Source: Lentisphaerota bacterium
GTDB taxonomy: Bacteria > Verrucomicrobiota > Lentisphaeria > Victivallales > GWF2-50-93
Assembly (NCBI GenBank): GCA_025360875.1
Contig: JANYBI010000671.1
Coordinates: 1-8,198 of the forward strand
Direction: 5' to 3'
Length of the DNA stretch: 8,198 bases
A model generated the notes under the pieces. That model had not been told where the DNA came from, searched no databases, and saw only the letters and a list, made by a program, of their open reading frames with translations. Position 1 is the stretch's first letter. Every line of letters starts with the position of its first letter. Shown piece after piece: positions 6,303 through 8,198 of the stretch. Both the position numbers and the translations under genes were made by a program.

Positions 6303-6608
6303 ATGGAAAATAAAATAATTGATGTAAAATACGTAGCTGCGCTCGCCAGGCTTGAGCTCGATGCTGAAAAAGAGAAACGTCTCCAGAAGGAAATGGAGAC
6401 GATTTTGAATTACGTCGACACCCTTTCCGAGTTGGATGTTTCCGGTATCGAACCAACGGCACATGCCGTGCAGATGACAAATGTCCTGCGCGATGATGTC
6501 TCCGGAATCCCTTTTACCCGCGATGAGATGCTTTCCAACGCCCCTGAGACCGTGGGGGGAGAACTCATAAAAGTTCCTGCGATTATACCCGGCGAGGAGG
6601 AGAATTAG
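6303..6608 (+). CDS. gatC: Asp-tRNA(Asn)/Glu-tRNA(Gln) amidotransferase subunit C
   Basis: GatC is the small structural subunit of the GatCAB complex, which converts Glu-tRNA(Gln) to Gln-tRNA(Gln) and/or Asp-tRNA(Asn) to Asn-tRNA(Asn). It stabilises GatA and wraps around the GatA-GatB interface. The 101-residue length is normal. Recognisable are the N-terminal helical part VKYVAALARLEL (8-19), ILNYVDTLSELD (34-45), the hinge GIEPTAH (48-54), NVLRDD (60-65), and the C-terminal NAPE followed by IKVPAII. The start lies nine bases after the pfp stop, with no good Shine-Dalgarno just upstream (TGATAGAATATC), so it may depend on ribosomes leaving pfp. gatA follows on the same strand after an unusually long repeat-bearing gap. 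Identification is secure. Confidence 0.95.
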   Translation: MENKIIDVKYVAALARLELDAEKEKRLQKEMETILNYVDTLSELDVSGIEPTAHAVQMTNVLRDDVSGIPFTRDEMLSNAPETVGGELIKVPAIIPGEEEN

Positions 6609-6742
6609 GAAGTTCTAGAGTGCGGGAGTTCGAAAGTTCTAAGGTTGGAAGAAGGCACAGAGGCACAAAGTGGATGAAGTGTTGGAGTTGAGGAAAGTAG
6701 GAAGCAGAATTTAGAAAGTAGAAAAATAAACTAAAGATATCG
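6608..6742 (+). repeat. Purine-rich tandem repeat of degenerate 8-mers between gatC and gatA
   Basis: From 6608, five consecutive 8-base units read GGAAGTTC, TAGAGTGC, GGGAGTTC, GAAAGTTC, TAAGGTTG: a degenerate tandem with consensus near DRRAGTTC. After five bases the near-identical pair AGGCACAG and AGGCACAA (6653-6668) keeps the 8-base period. The rest (6669-6742) is purine-rich and looser, with GAAAGTAG at 6693-6700 and again at 6714-6721. The first unit begins on the last base of the gatC stop codon. I find no convincing gene, terminator or promoter here. Possible explanations are a slippage-born spacer, a dispersed genomic repeat family or a regulatory element; the sequence alone does not decide. 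Confidence 0.6.
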
Positions 6743-8198
6743 ATGTCAGTCAAAATTGAAAATCTTACGATCCATGAATCGGCCAGTCTTCTAGAGGAGA
6801 AAAAGATATCCTCTGTGGAACTGTGTAATGCCTATCTTGAACGCTCAAAAGTTCTGGAGCCAAAGGTGAAGGCCTTCCTGAAGCTTGATGAACATGAAGT
6901 CCTGTTGCAGGCGAAACTTTCCGATGAGAGAAGAGCCGGAAATAAAAAGCTTAGCCGGTACGACGGCATTCCGGTGGCAGTCAAGGACAATATTACTGTC
7001 AAAGGGCAGACATGTACCTGTGCCTCGAAGATACTCCAGAAGATCATTTCCCCTTACGATGCGACCGTTATCACGCGGCTGAAGGAGAAGGGGTTTGTTC
7101 TTTTTGGAAGGACGAACATGGACGAATTCGCTATGGGTTCTTCTTGTGAGAACAGTGCATACCAGAAGACTTCTAACCCGTGGAATATCAATTGTGTGCC
7201 AGGCGGTTCAAGCGGTGGGTCAGCGGCATCGGTTGCGGCTGCAGAAGTTACTGCGGCTCTTGGTTCCGACACCGGAGGTTCAATCCGGCAACCGGCATCA
7301 TTTTGCGGAGTTGTCGGTTTAAAGCCGACCTACGGCAGGATTTCGCGATATGGCCTGATAGCGTTTGCCTCGTCTCTCGACCAGATCGGACCTATAACTC
7401 GGGATGTCGAGGATGCTGCGATACTCACTGATGTGATATATGGCATTGATCCCATGGATGCCACTTCGCTTCCGAGCACAAACGAGAAATTTTCAGAAGG
7501 ACTGGACAGCCTCAAGGATCTCAAAGGCATAAGAATAGGGCTGCCGAAGGAGTGTTTCGAGATAGAAGGCCTTGATGCGGGAGTTAGGAGGTCGATGGAG
7601 AAGTCGATACAAGTCTTCAAGGAGCTTGGCGCTGAAATGGTCCAGGTTTCCCTTCCGCGTTCGAAATATGCAGTTGCGACCTATTATGTGATAGCTACGG
7701 CCGAGGCGAGTGCGAATCTCGCAAGATTCGACGGCATCCGATATGGCAACCGGATCAAGGCCGACAACCTTATAGAAACTTATCTTGAGACGAGAGGTGC
7801 CGGATTTGGCGATGAGGTCAAGCGCAGGATAATCCTCGGGACTTTCGTGCTGAGCAGTGGTTATTACGATGCCTATTATACGAGGGGGCAGAAGGTTAGG
7901 ACGCTGATCAGGAGGGATTTCCAGGAGGCGTACGGGAAATGTGATGTCATACTGACTCCGGTATCGCCGACAACCGCCTTCAAGTTTGGCGAAAAATCAG
8001 ATCCTCTCCAGATGTATCTTGCGGACATCTTTACGATTTCAAACAATCTTGCCGGTAACTGCGGAATAAGCGTTCCGGCCGATATGCATGAGAACGGACT
8101 TCCGGTCGGGCTTCAGCTTCTGGGACCTGATATGGGGGAGAAGCAGCTTCTGCGGATTTCGCGCATTTTCGAGAAAAACAGGGCAATCAAAGAATTCA
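6743..8198 (+). CDS. gatA: Asp-tRNA(Asn)/Glu-tRNA(Gln) amidotransferase subunit A (3' end cut by window)
   Basis: GatA is the glutaminase subunit of GatCAB: it releases ammonia from glutamine, which is channelled to GatB to amidate mischarged tRNA. The window holds 485 codons without a stop. The family is usually about 480-490 residues, so only a few C-terminal residues are missing. The amidase-signature triad is present: K81 in AVKDN, cis-Ser S156 in GGSSGGSAA and nucleophile S180 in GSDTGGSIRQPA. SRYGLIAFASSLDQIGP (201-217) is also characteristic. The start is ATG 6743: an in-frame TAG lies at 6719-6721 and no other start codon falls between. The Shine-Dalgarno is poor (only AAAG nearby). 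It follows gatC after 134 bases; gatB is not in the window and is expected downstream. Confidence 0.97.
   Translation, partial: MSVKIENLTIHESASLLEEKKISSVELCNAYLERSKVLEPKVKAFLKLDEHEVLLQAKLSDERRAGNKKLSRYDGIPVAVKDNITVKGQTCTCASKILQKIISPYDATVITRLKEKGFVLFGRTNMDEFAMGSSCENSAYQKTSNPWNINCVPGGSSGGSAASVAAAEVTAALGSDTGGSIRQPASFCGVVGLKPTYGRISRYGLIAFASSLDQIGPITRDVEDAAILTDVIYGIDPMDATSLPSTNEKFSEGLDSLKDLKGIRIGLPKECFEIEGLDAGVRRSMEKSIQVFKELGAEMVQVSLPRSKYAVATYYVIATAEASANLARFDGIRYGNRIKADNLIETYLETRGAGFGDEVKRRIILGTFVLSSGYYDAYYTRGQKVRTLIRRDFQEAYGKCDVILTPVSPTTAFKFGEKSDPLQMYLADIFTISNNLAGNCGISVPADMHENGLPVGLQLLGPDMGEKQLLRISRIFEKNRAIKEF

Noticed and set aside
5985..6464. 159-codon minus-strand reading frame across pfp and gatC
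   Set aside because: It is antisense to two secure genes, has no family resemblance, and is explained as a shadow of their codon pattern.
6608..6742. CRISPR array
   Set aside because: The units are 8 bases, degenerate and directly tandem, without the 23-47-base repeats and unique spacers of a CRISPR array.

Overview
The window is ordinary bacterial chromosome, densely coded with housekeeping genes. I see no phage, transposon, CRISPR array, tRNA or rRNA, and no candidate for an undescribed multi-gene system. Eight genes lie in two divergent groups around an intergenic region at about 3317-3460. The interest is in the spaces between genes: an unusual ribosome-binding leader, an 8-base-period repeat inside the gat operon, and an uncommon gene order.

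Left group, minus strand, in order of transcription: a short-chain reductase of the RmlD/MAT2B-like type (3316 to 2411, TTG start), formate-tetrahydrofolate ligase fhs (2353 to 707), a small YkgJ-type cysteine-cluster protein (575 to 237), and the start of a small membrane-anchored protein that leaves the window at base 1 and overlaps the cysteine-cluster gene by one base (TAATG). fhs is followed directly by a 12-bp stem-loop. The cysteine-cluster gene has a Shine-Dalgarno sequence that is too far from its ATG unless an intervening hairpin folds.

Right group, plus strand: asd (aspartate-semialdehyde dehydrogenase, 3461-4468) with a clear intrinsic terminator at 4491-4522. A second transcription unit then has its own candidate promoter and carries pfp (long-form pyrophosphate-dependent phosphofructokinase, 4632-6293), gatC (6303-6608) and gatA (from 6743, cut by the window end within its last residues). 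gatB is not present and would be expected next on the right. gatC and gatA are separated by 134 non-coding, purine-rich bases with an 8-base tandem periodicity.

Organism: a bacterium that uses the indirect, amidotransferase route to Gln-tRNA and/or Asn-tRNA, runs PPi-dependent glycolysis and has folate-linked formate activation. The roughly 550-residue PPi-PFK occurs in spirochaetes, chlamydiae and other PVC-type bacteria, Bacteroidetes and plants, so an anaerobic or PVC-like bacterium is a reasonable guess. The phylum cannot be fixed from this window.

Functional links: fhs feeds the C1-folate pool, asd makes the precursor of methionine, threonine, lysine and diaminopimelate, and the reductase resembles the regulatory subunit of methionine adenosyltransferase. 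A methionine/one-carbon theme is possible but inferred. pfp, gatC and gatA are probably co-transcribed, although their functions are not obviously related.
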